From positions 186,001-250,000 of the forward strand of contig VWZL01001368.1 of the NCBI GenBank assembly GCA_013396915.1: DNA of 64,000 nucleotides, in the 5' to 3' direction. Under the pieces are notes generated by a model. That model was not told where the DNA came from. It searched no databases and was given only the letters and a program-made list of their open reading frames with translations. The position numbers and the translations under genes were made by a program. Numbering within the stretch: position 1 is the first letter of the stretch; each line of letters begins with the position of its first letter. Positions 20,437 through 32,060 of this stretch are shown here, piece by piece. Origin of the DNA: Stercorarius parasiticus (Eukaryota; Chordata; Aves; Charadriiformes; Stercorariidae).

Positions 20437-21134
20437 ACATTTAAAAAAAAAAAAAACACAAAACAAAAAAACCCTTAGGAGATAACAGATGAAAAAAAAA
20501 AAAGAAAGACTCATATTTTTTAGTTGTGTATGTATTTTAGCAATCTCATCTCACCTAAATGGGATGTGTTTCAAGTATATTCCTTTTATGGAATAAGGAC
20601 TCTGAAAACCCTAAAGTGTTCTAGGGAGAAACTGTCTTCCATTTCAGTTTTGAATCAGTATTGCTACACTCATCCCCCCCACCACCTTTTCTCTCTCTTT
20701 CCCCTTTTTGAATGTCTGTACGCTTCCTTTTTCTTTTTTTTTTAATTGTAAACCAATGTAAAAGTGTGAAGTGCATGTTTTTTGTTTTGTTTTGGGTTTT
20801 TTTTTTTAAAGAAAGGTCTGATGAAATGACTTCGCAATTTTCTGTTACTCAAAAGAAACTAGACCTTGTAAAACTGGTGCAGCTTTCCCCCCTAAACATA
20901 TAGGCACAAAATAACCAGGCACAATGTGAAGTGAGCATACAGTGATGAAATCCTCTCTGGATGCTTGGGATACATCGCACTGAGGTGGACAACCCGTTCA
21001 GAAATGCACTGCCGTGCGACCCCTAGGCTGTAGTTTCAGAGTCGTGAAGCACAAGACATTAGGAGGTTCGAGCAAAAAAGAAATGTAAAACCATCAGCCC
21101 TTTGATCCCTAGCAAATGTTTAAGTTTTTTGTAA

Positions 21135-21149
21135 ACACACACACACACA
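21135..21149. repeat. (AC)n simple repeat in 3'UTR
   Basis: Seven to eight AC units occur in the GLI3 3'UTR. Confidence 0.9.
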
Positions 21150-21437
21150 GATAGCTGTCACTACCTTGCGTAATGATAGTGAGATTGTGTCATGTTTAGT
21201 CCATTTCAGAGACCAGAAAGCTATGCTTAGTCCAACTCTCATCTTTTGCAGTATTTGGTATTCTGTGTTTCAGCTTTCTTTTTTAAAGGACTGGGTAGTA
21301 AAATTACGGGCATGTTTGGTGATTTGGGTAGTCTATAATCCCTTTATTGCATACCACATTTGTGGAGAGACAGTCAGGGTCTTCTGGAGTATTTCATACA
21401 ATGAAAGAACAAAATTGCAGTATTCCATACTGGGCAC

Positions 21438-21456
21438 TTTTTTTTTTTTTTTTTTT
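21438..21456. repeat. poly-T run in 3'UTR
   Basis: An uninterrupted run of 19 T lies immediately after the GCACTTT heptamer. Runs this long tend to vary in length between individuals. Confidence 0.9.
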
Positions 21457-22653
21457 AAATGCAACCCGTTGAGATGTAATTTGCTGAGCTGCTGGTTCTT
21501 ATTCACAGTAACAATTCCTTTGCTGAGGAAATTGTCTTGTACGTCCCTGTTAGCACATGCGGCTTCGTGGATGGATCATATGTTTTAAAATAAGTGAACA
21601 CCCATTGACACCCAAACACAGTTACAGCTTCCAAAGCATCATGGTCATGGCATGTAAAACAAGTAGAAAATGAATGGCCCAGTTCTCGGTCTAGCCAGAT
21701 AAATCAAAGGGATTGCAAGCAATCTGATAATCTTAAATGTTTTTCCCCTGTATCCAGGCTTTACAAAATGAAGAAATTTAAACTGCCATTAAAAATAGCA
21801 AAGGAACAAGGGGAACAGCAAGTATGTCTGGTAACTAATCAAAACTCAAAAAGCCCAACCCAGCCTTCTCTCTCCTTGGTGACACCAGTGTGCGTTTTTC
21901 ATTTCAAAGCAAACCAGTGGGTCAATGCCCAGGGTCAGTTACACCAGCAAAAATTGGAACTGTGGTCTTGAAGCTACTCACCAGTAGAGGTGAGTGGCAC
22001 TCGCTCCCTAAGCTCTAGCTCTTCCAGCATGTTTTCTGCTGTGCTCCGTGTCTGCACCCCTGAGCATACAGTGCTCCTGGGTGAACAGGTTGGGCAGGAG
22101 AACAGTTACAAGATCAAGGTTTAAGTTGACCCACTCCTAGAAGCTGCCAGTCCAGCCTCAGTTAAATCTCAGTTTAACATCTCAGTTAAATCCTGGTAGT
22201 AAAATGCTGCTGCAGGATGTAGATGGTGCAGGCACTTAACTGCCGTGGGTTTGATGTCTGTGAGGAGCTGGTGTTGGAAGAGACACAAAGTGAGAAGGGG
22301 GAGCGTGGTCAATTTTGAAATACAGGTAGACTTCAGCCCGGTCAAAATTAGGAGTAGCACCAGAAGGTGATTTCTATAGGCTAGAAGGCCAATAGCACTC
22401 ATTTTTTTGACTGTAAAAAAAGGTGAAATACCAGCTGATTCAGGGCATGGCATTTGAGGAATGTGTAGGAATACAACTTTAGTGAAGCTGTCGGATAACA
22501 TTGATCTATTAACAGCTGTTAGAATCAGAGGAAGAAGCTGTAAATCAGTAGGAAAACATCATAGGAATCCAGTGCTGGGGCCGTATTTGGACTTACCACA
22601 GCATGTACCAAGTGATCTGCACTGCGAGCTGGAATGTCAGAAATCAAGACAAA

Positions 22654-22661
22654 TGTAAATA
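22654..22661 (+). promoter_or_regulatory. Pumilio response element (TGTAAATA)
   Basis: This is an exact match to the PUF-protein consensus TGTANATA on the transcribed strand of the GLI3 3'UTR. Confidence 0.55.
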
Positions 22662-24839
22662 TCCTACAGCTTTTATCATCACCCAGCTCCTGTCTTTCTC
22701 CATATCTTTAGCAAGCGTCTCTTCCTTCCTCTGTCTTGTGCCTGCATATTCCCTCGTCCTGCTTTTTGCCCTTTGCAGGTTCCCCTCCCAACCTCCCTAT
22801 CACTACTATCAGTGGCCAACTATCCCAGCCTTCCCGCAGCGGTCCCCGGGCTGCACGGGGAACAGGGCGCAGCTGGCCATGGCAGATGTTTGGTTTGCTG
22901 TTGCAACGTGACAAAGCTGCTCCCTGTTGCGCCCTCCTTGCCCAGGGCCAGCCCTGTAGGGACGCCCTGCCTGGTGGCAGCCCTTGCCCCTGCTGCCAGG
23001 GCGAGGAGGGGCGCCTCTGGCCGAGCAGGTCACCAGGGGAGGAGGGACGCTTCGGTGGCCGCGCTCAAGGTTGCAGCACAACGATACAGCTCACACCCTG
23101 GCGGAGAAAACAGCAGCGTATGCGCGAGGAAAGGCCATGCTGGACGGGTTTCAGATGGTTCTCGGTAACCAATCGCTGCCTGTTTATTAAGCCATCAATT
23201 ACATGTTTATAAACAATTTCAACAGGGAGACTTATGACCAGCTTGGGAGTAGGTGGCTTGGGACAGAAGCCTTTTATTGTTATAGAGCCAATACATTAAA
23301 AAAAAAACCAAACCCCAAACCTATTTTTTTTAAACTCAATTTTCCAGTTCATAATTGTATTTGCTGGTCGAATTGAGGCTGGGAAGCTATTAACAGATGT
23401 GATCCATCAGAGCTTAGAAGGAGCCATTCATATTGCTCAAGGCTAAAAGGGACTGTTTGAGTAGCTAATTTGCCTTCCTGGATTTGACAAACCTTCGTCA
23501 CTCACTTACCCCTGTCTTGGGCCAACAATGTGTCTTGGCCGAAACCACATGCTCCAGAGAGGCATCCCGGTTTGATTTGGCAAAGTTAAAGAACCAGAGA
23601 CTGCATCGTGTCCCCGGGGAGTTTGTGCAAATGGTTTATCATTTGCACCATTAAGCATATGTGCTGCTTATGTTCATGTGTCACTTTTCAGCTTTTAGTG
23701 TCTTCTCATGCTTTTCTGGGTTATGCTAAAGAGCCTGTTTTGGTACCTGTGAGGATACCGAGAGCTATCTTGGGTTTTGGTTTTGTTTTGATAAGGTAGA
23801 CTGGGCTCTCTGAGCATGGCATGGACACCAGCTTTCACTTGTCAACCTCCTTCCCAATGCGCGGCAGTCTGGGAAAGGTCCCACCAGTGTTGCTCACAGG
23901 TTTACTGGCACCCCTCCACTCCTGCCCTCCCAGTTACAGAGCCCAAGCTTGCTTCTCAGTATCTGGCGCAGCAGTTGGCATTGCCATAGCAGTTGGAAAT
24001 CCCCCGCTCACCCTAGAGTACTGGAAAATGCAGAAAAAATTGTGAATTTCCTATTTTTAATCCATTGCAGCCTGAGTCTAAATCACCTTTTCTTCCAGTG
24101 GCTCTCTGGGGGGGGGTCTTCCGCATTTGTTACTGTTGGCCTCAGGCGCATCTGCCTCGCTCAGCCTGCGTGAAGCGTGAGCACGTCTCCAGGCAGTTTT
24201 ATTTTCCACAAAGTGGGAACCTCCCCTGAGAGTTCATCCATCAGGTAAAGCCGGGTGGAGGAAAGGGGTTTTTGCAGAGAAGCCGGTGGGCTTCCAGAGG
24301 GGCTTTGCTGGCGAGTAGGACGGCCCCATACACCCACGTGGCAGATCATGCTGTTCTCACCTTGGAGAATGGCCCCAAATGGTACGTGCATTAAGACGAT
24401 GGCCGGCTCGCTCGCTTCCAGTCACTGCTTCCCCCCCCAGCCCTGGATGAAATGGCCGGTTGCTCGCCCACGCCTGTTGCGCAATGGCTCGTCCTTCTGA
24501 ACAGCCGTGTTTGTATTCTCGCAATGTATGTGCCTTATTTTGTGTTGATCCTGTAAAAGAGAGGGACCAAGATGTGTTGCCAAATTTTCCCGATGAGGCT
24601 GTACTCGCCATTCAGCTAATAGCACATACCACTGTTAATAGTGTCCAAAACGTCTTGTAAACCTCTGGTATTCACGTGTTATTGTCCTTGGATTGGTGGA
24701 ATGTCTCCTATGGAACAGTTACTGTTGTCAGTCCTGCAGATGTGTAAGATAAAAATGTGTTCTTTTTTTTTTTCCAATTTTTTTTTAGTTTTTTTTATAA
24801 AGCTTGTAATCCTTTTTTAAAAAAAAAGAAAAGAAAATG

Positions 24840-24847
24840 TGTAAATA
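24840..24847 (+). promoter_or_regulatory. Pumilio response element (TGTAAATA)
   Basis: This is an exact TGTANATA match just after an A-rich run, about 200 bp upstream of the poly(A) signal in the most conserved-looking part of the UTR. Confidence 0.6.
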
Positions 24848-24971
24848 CATTTACGTACGGTAGGAATAGTGTTCGGCTGTAACGGGCCTTAGTGGTCTTC
24901 ATTTGATAAACCTGCAGTTATGATCTGATGTTTCTCGAGCCTTAGGTTGATCTGAAGGGTCTGTAGCACTG

Positions 24972-24979
24972 TGTACATA
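24972..24979 (+). promoter_or_regulatory. Pumilio response element (TGTACATA)
   Basis: This exact TGTANATA match lies 81 bp upstream of the AATAAA and 125 bp from the preceding element. Confidence 0.6.
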
Positions 24980-25052
24980 TAAACTGTACTTCTGCTTTCA
25001 GAACCACTTAGCTCTTTTGTAACAAAGAAAAAAAAATGTTTCTTACAATGTC

Positions 25053-25058
25053 AATAAA
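25053..25058 (+). terminator. GLI3: GLI3 polyadenylation signal AATAAA
   Basis: A canonical hexamer occurs in CAATGTCAATAAAAACACAA, followed within 10-25 bp by a T/G-rich CTTTGTACTTAAGTTCTTAG suitable for CstF. It is the best such signal after the stop codon, and the surrounding sequence ends the conserved-looking UTR block. Cleavage is expected near 25070-25080. Confidence 0.85.
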
Positions 25059-25645
25059 AACACAAAAGCCTTTGTACTTAAGTTCTTAGCTTTCAGCTTT
25101 TAAAATATCTCCTTGGGGGAGGGAGTTAGTTATTTTTTCATTCGGCTGGAGAGCCTGGTTGCAATCAGTGTGTGTATCGCTTCCACTCGTGGTCGCTCGC
25201 TTTTCTGTTTCTGCTTCCCAGCCTCTTGCTTCACTTCATTCACATTTTAAAAACCGACAGGGAAGCAAAACAGGGTGTTTGCCTTCTCGCTAAAGAAAAC
25301 TGGCTGAGGGGTGCCGGGTGGAGAAATAAATGAAAATGCAGTCTCCCACAGATGAAATGTTTGAAAGGAGGAGAGAGACGGACCTGGTTAACTCTGCTGC
25401 AAGAGCAGCCGTTTCAGAGGTCCAAGCCAAGCTGTGCTAGACTCTGAATTCTTATATGGGGGCTGCATTTTCGTACCTCGCTGACTGAGGGTCTCCTGCA
25501 AAGGCTCGGCCACCCATGAAGAAGCACAGGAAGGAGGAAGACAAGCTCCTCTGTCTGGGTTACTCTGTAGGTGTCCACCCTGGTGTGTTCTTGCATGATC
25601 TGCAGAAGAACTAGATGCAGTCTTCTTCAAAGCTGGACATATTTA

Positions 25646-25815
25646 GGATCATAGAATCATAGAATGTGTTGGGTTGGAGGGGACCTTTAAAGGTCATCTA
25701 GTCCAACCCCCCTGCAGTAAGCAGGGACATCTTCAACTAGATCAGATTGCTCAGAGCCTTGTCAAGCCTGGCCTTGAATGTCTCCAGGGATGGGGCCTCC
25801 AACACCTCTAGTAGT
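25646..25815 (-). mobile_element. CR1 LINE fragment, short 3' end
   Basis: The left edge ATCATAGAATCATAGAATG is the reverse complement of the CR1 tail. It is followed by GGTTGGAGGGGACCTTTAAAGG and the CR1 3'UTR through GGGATGGGGCCTCCAACACC. Only about 170 bp of the 3' end is present, which is typical severe 5' truncation. Confidence 0.95.
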
Positions 25816-27904
25816 GAGTGTTCCTGTTGAGTATAGCACTCAGGAGTAATGTCAACTTAATTGTAGCAAATAATATAGAAGAAGTTGTAGCACTGCTTAG
25901 TTTTAAGGTGACTGAGCTGTTCTCATTTCAAGACCTTTTGTCTCCATTGCTCGTACCTCGGCAAGACCCAGACTGCTCTCTTGGTCTGTCGGTGCTAAGC
26001 TTCTGCCCTAGTCCTTCCTCAGCCAAAATACACGAGCTATTTCCAAAGGCAAGGGAGATAGCCATGTATTGTTATTTGCTCATCTTAATTTCTTTATTTT
26101 TGTTTTGTTTTGGGTTCATTTGTTTTTGGTTTTTTTTTTTGTTCTCCAGCTGTTATTAAGCTTATATCGTTTAGCTTAAGGTTTGAGAGGGACGAAGGGC
26201 AGAAGGGAGAGGTGTAGCATGCCCAGCTGAGAAGCCAGCGAGGCAGGAGGAGAGGCCTGGGAGTGGTCTGGGAGGGGTGAAGGAGACCCGACAGCGGAAC
26301 CGGGGACTTGACAGTGGCCATGGTGCCTTATCTCATGTGCTGCAACCCCAAATCCTCTCAGAGTCTGGCAGTGCTCCAGCATCAGCTCACTTCCTTTAAC
26401 CATCCCTGCCCATGATTGTTCTTTTAGTTGCATCTGCTCCACCAGCTGGACCTACCTCAGGATGAGTGTCAAGAAGGCAGGAGATGCCGTGGGGACCCCT
26501 GCTCTGTTTGTCCCCGTGGTTGTTCGCTGTGTCAAGCGTGCAGATGAAGATGCTGCCAGGCGACGCAAGGTCGGGCACCAGGGCCACGGCACTTGCCGAG
26601 GTGAGCACTGGTAGGAGAAGGGCTGAGGCTGCAGGACATATTTCTGGTCGTCCAGCTTGACTTGAGATCGGGCTGAGGAAGAGCTGCATGTGCGAAGCTG
26701 CAGCCTGCGGGGCGGGGGCAGGAGGACCTGTGTTTCCATGTGGTAAAATTCAAAATACTGCCAAGTCCTCAGGAAAACAAAAAATAGCAGGGCAGTCGTG
26801 GTTTGTACCATCCAAAATTAGCGGATGCTGTTGACCTTTAGTCTGTGCTTTAGTGCCAAGGCTGTAAATGAATTAATTGAATTCATTAAATTGGTTTCTT
26901 GACTTCAGAAGGGCATGTACCCGAGAGAACTGTAAAGATGGAAAAAAAAAAAACACAACAGAGATACACAGCACTGATCAGCGAGGCAGGAAAAAACCCA
27001 CCCCATAGACTAACCCCCCCCCACTATCCTAAACAGGTGACGTGACGTTAATACACCCAAACCCAAGGGCAACACAAAAATCACCAATAACGCAGAGGCC
27101 AGACCTGCCAGGGTCGGGCATGAAGCCGGGAGCCGTGGGGGAAGCGCAGGCGGTGCGGGCCCAAGGTGCTGATGGAGTTCCCGAGCCGCCTGGGTGGAAG
27201 CGATGGCACTGTAGGACAGCCCCATGTCATTTTTTTTTTTTTTCCTTTCCCAATTTTTGTGGGCTCGACTGTGCAATCTTCATACTGTTTTTTTCAAAGA
27301 AGGGGTAATGGGAAGGAGACGACTTGTTCTCTGCAGGCTGAAACACAAGCTATTTGTGTTAGGAACATGGCTTTGTTACATGATTAGTGCAATGGGAGCC
27401 CCTAGGCACCACTTCCCAGTACAAACAACTAATATTTACAACTCATGCTAAAATTGCCTGCTATTTAATAACCTGGGCCTCTTTCCACCCTGAGAAGCAC
27501 ATAACCGCTTTGTGTTTCCACCCCTTGTGTTCCCACCATCTACGCTCATCTTCTCTCGCTGGCTGCAGACGGGCCCCGTGCATTTCCCAGGCAAAAAGGA
27601 GCAGGTTTGGGCAGAGAAGAAGGAAGAACCGACGTCGGCGTCTAACGGGAATCCCTGCACCCCGTGTCTGCCACCACATGTACGTCCCTGCCTGCCCCCC
27701 CCGTGGGGTACAGCCCCGCATCCCATGCCAGGCTGCTCGTAGCTGCCATGCCTTGCCATCTGGGTTCCCCGTTTCACCCGCGTCCCGGGGATGGAGAGAC
27801 CTATTTCATGCCTCGCCAGGGAAGCAGCCGCCTTCCCTCTGAGCTGCCCTGGCTGGCTGAGACGTGATAGACCAATGCTGTTACTCATGGGGTGGGAGGC
27901 CCAT

Positions 27905-28060
27905 GTGAGTCACGCTTCCTTTTGCAGCCACGCGCGCAGGGCGGCTGCGGCGGGAGAGTGGGGAGCCGGCGGGTCCGGCTGCATCTTCCCGGCTGGTTCG
28001 GCATGGCCCAGCACGGCGGCAGCACAGTTGGGCCCAGGCAGGAGCGAGAAGCAGTGGGCA
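27905..28060. promoter_or_regulatory. CpG-dense patch (orphan CpG-island candidate)
   Basis: By eye, about 16 CpG dinucleotides occur in 150 bp (for example CACGCGCGC, GCGGCGGG, AGCCGGCGGG), far above the surrounding sequence. No gene start is recognised beside it. It could be an alternative promoter, a non-coding RNA start or a hypomethylated enhancer. Confidence 0.4.
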
Positions 28061-31000
28061 GATCAGATGGTGATGAACCGTAAACAGGATCGTTTCCCAG
28101 GGGGCTGGCGGAGCTGCTCCAGCCTTTGCCAGCAGCACTAGGATGGCTGTCAGGTCTGCGAGGCGGTTTCTGAGCCACCCTGCTCTACAGAAAAACATTA
28201 CTAATGTTCCCACGACCGGAGCAAGACAGAAGAGACAAATAACTTGGACAGCAACGTGAAACAGTGGCAAAAATCTGGAAGACAGCAGAGGAGAGAGAAT
28301 AAAAACAAGAGGGTGGAAAGCTCTACAATGACTGAAAAGAGCCCCAGATGGATACGAACCGAGAAAAGGCCAGAGACAGAAATAGTAGCACTAATTAGCC
28401 GAGCTGAACAACCCGACTCCTGCTGTACCTGAGCATCCTCCGCTGTCCTCAGAGCCCTGGTGCTCTGCGGTGGGGAGCTGGAGCAGGGAGCTGCTCAGAC
28501 CTGGATGCAGGGAAGTATTTAAGTTGCTATAGCAACCCCTAGTGAAAACCCCAAAGCCGAGGCAGCTTCAGGGCTGGGCAGAGAAAGGGTCGTGGCTCCA
28601 GGCAGCATCTCCTGGGGGAGGACCGTGGGAAACATGTGCCTCCCCCCTCCTGAGCATCAGTCCCGCTGCACCTTTGTGGGGGGAAGACTTCCCATTTCCA
28701 TGACATGATCAGCCAGCCCTCCCAAGCCACAGCAAAAACTCAATTTGCCTATCTTGCCTCGGGGCAGTTTTGCTTTGAAGACCTGCAGCACATCCCACAG
28801 TGCCAAAGGGTCATGACAATGTTTTTACTGGCCAAATTCTTTATCTGCCTAAAAGGCTGTTGCTGGGAAAGGCAGATATGTCTCATTCCTAGCATTGCTG
28901 ACCACTTCAGCCCCCAGCCAATCTGGTCTCCATTGGTTTCAGTAAACTCCTCTGAGTTTGGCTGTGGGAACCCACCGTCGTGGCATTGCCAGAATACTGC
29001 TTTGAGGCTGGAGCTTCAAAGAAAAGAAAAAATGGGCAGAAGCATCCCCATCCCCATCATCCTGCTGCAGGAGCTGAACTTGAGCTCTCCGCAGAGGGCT
29101 ACAGAGGTAAAAAAGGGATAGAAAAAGGATAGAAAAAGCATCTCATGCCATGTGTGAAAGCCATGATCAGACACTGAACCCCCCAGAGTTGTGGAGCTCA
29201 AGTGGCACATAGGTACCTCTCAGCAGCTCCCCAAGAGACGTGACTGCACATCAGGCTTTTGCCTGTCTGAGTCGGAAGCCTCCTCACCTGCACTGTGTCC
29301 CTCTCATTCATCGCTACTTGGTGGCACAGCATCAGCGGGAGGAGGTCCCAGTGCACACGGTGAGGCCAGGGGCTGGGGCAGCAGGAGATGGAGCTCTGCA
29401 CGGCCGCAGGACGTGGCAGGGTGGGCTGCAGGACGTGTGGGGGTGGGGGCTGGTTACCTCCCAGCAGCAGTAAATGCCAAGCTCTCCTTCACAGCTACAT
29501 GGGGAGAAGCAGCGTGGCCAGTCCCCCAGGGCCGCTCGCTCCTCTTCACATCACCCTGGGAGCAGGCCAGTTCCCACTGCTGACCCAGCCGGGAAGTGCT
29601 CTCGTTCGGACACCATTACTGGGCGTTCATCATGCCACGCTTGTTTCTTTTATTGCTAAACTCAAGGAAGTCATGGCACTTTGAAGTCCACAGTGTGGTG
29701 TCCCCAGCCCATGCCCACCACGTGGCCTGGCACAATGTGAGCGAGGCCAGTGGCACAGCTCCTACACCTGCCCCATAGCCAGCCTTTTCCCTGCCTTGGA
29801 TGCCTCTCCCTGCCCTTTCGTCCTCTTCTCAAAGCCGGGCTGTGGCATAGGAGAAAAACAAAAATATCGCAGGCTATTTTTTCCTCTCCTTGGCTGATCC
29901 CTTGGAGATTGCTGCTGTTTTCTCCCAATTACACAAAACGCTTGAAGCTGTGCAAAGGCTAGCCACACAGCGAGGGGGGCAGCAATGCCATTCTTAGCTC
30001 TGTGGAGTGCAGTCTTGAACCAGTGTAGCACTTCTGCCATACCTTCGTGCCCTGAAACAGCTTGGGATTCCATAGGCTCTTCACCTGAGCTCTGCTTGGC
30101 ACGGGCAGCTGGAAAGTGCCCGGCTCTGGTTTCTCTGGAGCGTCAGCAGAGAAAGAGAGGGCTGGAGCATGGGCTGGCAAAACACGATATGGAATCATCT
30201 GCCCAGCAACCTCTCTGCTGATGCTGAAGCCGGGGCCTCTTTTGAGATGTGAGATGTCCACTTGGAGTGGGATCTGGGATTGTAGTCTTTGCATCTTCTG
30301 TTTGAAACACAGCTTGTGTGCAAACCCTCTCTGCCCAGCTTCACTTAGAAGCGCTGGTGCAAAGGGCCCCGTCTTGCAGAAAGCTCAAGATGTTATAAAA
30401 ATCTCCTTGGACTTTTCATTGTGGAGGAGCTGCCGGGCACAAAAAAATTCCACAGTCCGGGAGCAACTAGTAAAGGCTTTGATTTATCCATATAGTTAAA
30501 TATGAGCACTGCTGATCCTCCTTTCTTTGTGCATGAAGTATTTTCCTTCAGGAGAGCAAGCTGCAGAGTAACAGGCTCTCCTCTCCCTGCTCCTACACCA
30601 GGTGATGAGTTTTGTGTCAACATTGTCCTAAAAACTTTAGGGTTACTGTCAGTTTTGGAGGCAAATTTCCTCACTTTAAGAGAGACACACATGGGCGTAT
30701 GAAAGTCAGCCCATGTCCGGCTGGCCTTGCACTAAACTTAAAAATGGAGAGCCTCAAAAACCCAAATGCAGTTCCCAGTGTGGCCTAGATAGTGGCATTG
30801 CTCAGAATTCCTGGTGCCACTGTGGTGTGTTTTCTGAGCATGAGCATTTGATCAAAGTCTTTTTGCTGGTAAATGCTGGTCCACTGCAACGAAAACATCA
30901 GATTTAGAGGAAGAAAAACAAAGGAAAAGACAGCATTTAGTCATTTTAGAGCCACCACATGCACTCAGCAAAAATGGGGCCAGCCCAGTTTCGAATCGGG

Positions 31001-31834
31001 GGCGTCCTTGAGGGCTGCAGCCATGTGTGATGTCCTCAGGGCCGTGGCAGCTGGCCTCCAGGGCCAGCTCTTCCTCTTCTACCCAGGGACCATTTCATAC
31101 TTTCTGCAGTACCGGAGGGCTCCAAAGAGGATGTCTGAGACCCTCGCGAGGTGAGCACCACGGCTGCCTCACCATAGCTAGACTTCAGCTCCCGGCTTTT
31201 GGGTGCTTCCCCAGGCAGCGCAGCCGGGGCAGGGAGCTGCCCCACACCACCCTGCTCCCAGGGCTGGAAAACCCTGGCTCCAGCTGGCTCCAAATCAGGG
31301 CAGGAACGAAAGGAAAACCTTCCTGAGAGGCAAACAAATGGCAAAAGCGAAACGACAAGCCAGCTGCCTCCCAGGAAAATCCCCCAGCCATTGCGTGGGT
31401 GGTGTGGCAACATGGCTCTGTCCCCATGACTGCCGGAAAGTCGGGGCCCCGCCGGGCAGCCGGGGAACCCAGGGTACGGTGAGGAGCACACGTCCAGCCT
31501 GGCCGGACGCCATCCCCCTGAGTTAAAGCCAGCGGTGAAGGGCTGGGGGCCTGTGCGGGAGGTTTTGTGTGGGCAGCCCTGCCCACAGCTGCAGGGCTCC
31601 ATGGCAGGAGGGAAGGGGTTCGCCTTGTCTCCTTCCTTCCACCCGGGAGCCGGGCCGGGTGTCCAGGTCATGCTGCAGTACTGCTCGCCGTGCTGCCGCA
31701 TCTCACTCAGTTTCACACTCATCTCCACCACAGGTGGGCTTTCTGGCTTTTAACTAATCCTCTTCCAGCATTTGACGCTCACCTCCAAGGGCTCAGCGGT
31801 GACCCTGTCCCCTCTAGATGTGCCTTGTGCCCCC

Positions 31835-32060
31835 AGGCCACGGCGATGCTCGGGCGTTTGAGGCAGCGGGGAAGGAGCCATGTTTGGGACCGATGTCCCG
31901 CGTCCGCCTGAGCAGCAGTTCAGTGCTGCCACGCTGTGGGAGTCCCGGCTCACTGTGCGGTGCTGTCCTGGCTGCGGAGATGGGCGCCCACCGACTCCCG
32001 GCCGGCCTGGGCAGCCCGCTCCCGCCCCGCGGGATCTGCTCGGGGTCGTTGTCCCCGAGA
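31835..32060. promoter_or_regulatory. CpG-dense patch (orphan CpG-island candidate)
   Basis: By eye, roughly two dozen CpGs occur in about 230 bp with high GC, including GACGGCGATGCTCGGGCG-like, CCCGCGTCCGC and CCCCGCGGG stretches. It lies about 6.8 kb past the GLI3 poly(A) site, with no recognised gene adjacent. The 176-aa minus-strand frame covering it is explained by the scarcity of stop codons in such sequence. Confidence 0.45.

Larger units (their letters stand above)
20437..25080 (+). other. GLI3: GLI3 3' untranslated region (about 4.6 kb)
   Basis: The UTR begins right after the TAG stop with A-rich sequence (20442-20510) and ends downstream of the AATAAA at 25053. It contains T- and A-runs (21438-21456; 24762-24830), an (AC)n run at 21135-21149, a GC- and CpG-rich segment at about 22780-23160 and three TGTANATA Pumilio elements. 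A GCACTTT heptamer at 21434 matches the miR-17-family seed. The last 250 bp look strongly conserved with the mammalian transcript end (from memory). Frames such as 158 aa at 22736-23212 lie in the CpG-rich segment and are not genes. The exact cleavage site is inferred. Internal ATTAAA hexamers (about 21787, 23293) could give shorter forms. Confidence 0.85.

Noticed and set aside
22736..23212. 158-aa frame in the GLI3 3'UTR
   Set aside because: It falls in the CpG-rich UTR block with other frames open in parallel and shows no conserved features.
23293..23330. ATTAAA plus A-run as a possible processed retrocopy end or alternative poly(A) site
   Set aside because: There is no adjacent gene-like sequence to make a retrocopy. 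As an alternative poly(A) site it is possible but has no clear downstream GT-rich element.
31036..31731. 231-aa minus-strand open frame
   Set aside because: It lies in GC-rich sequence where stops are rare. The translation is Pro/Gly/Ser-rich with no domain, and overlapping frames are open on the other strand too.
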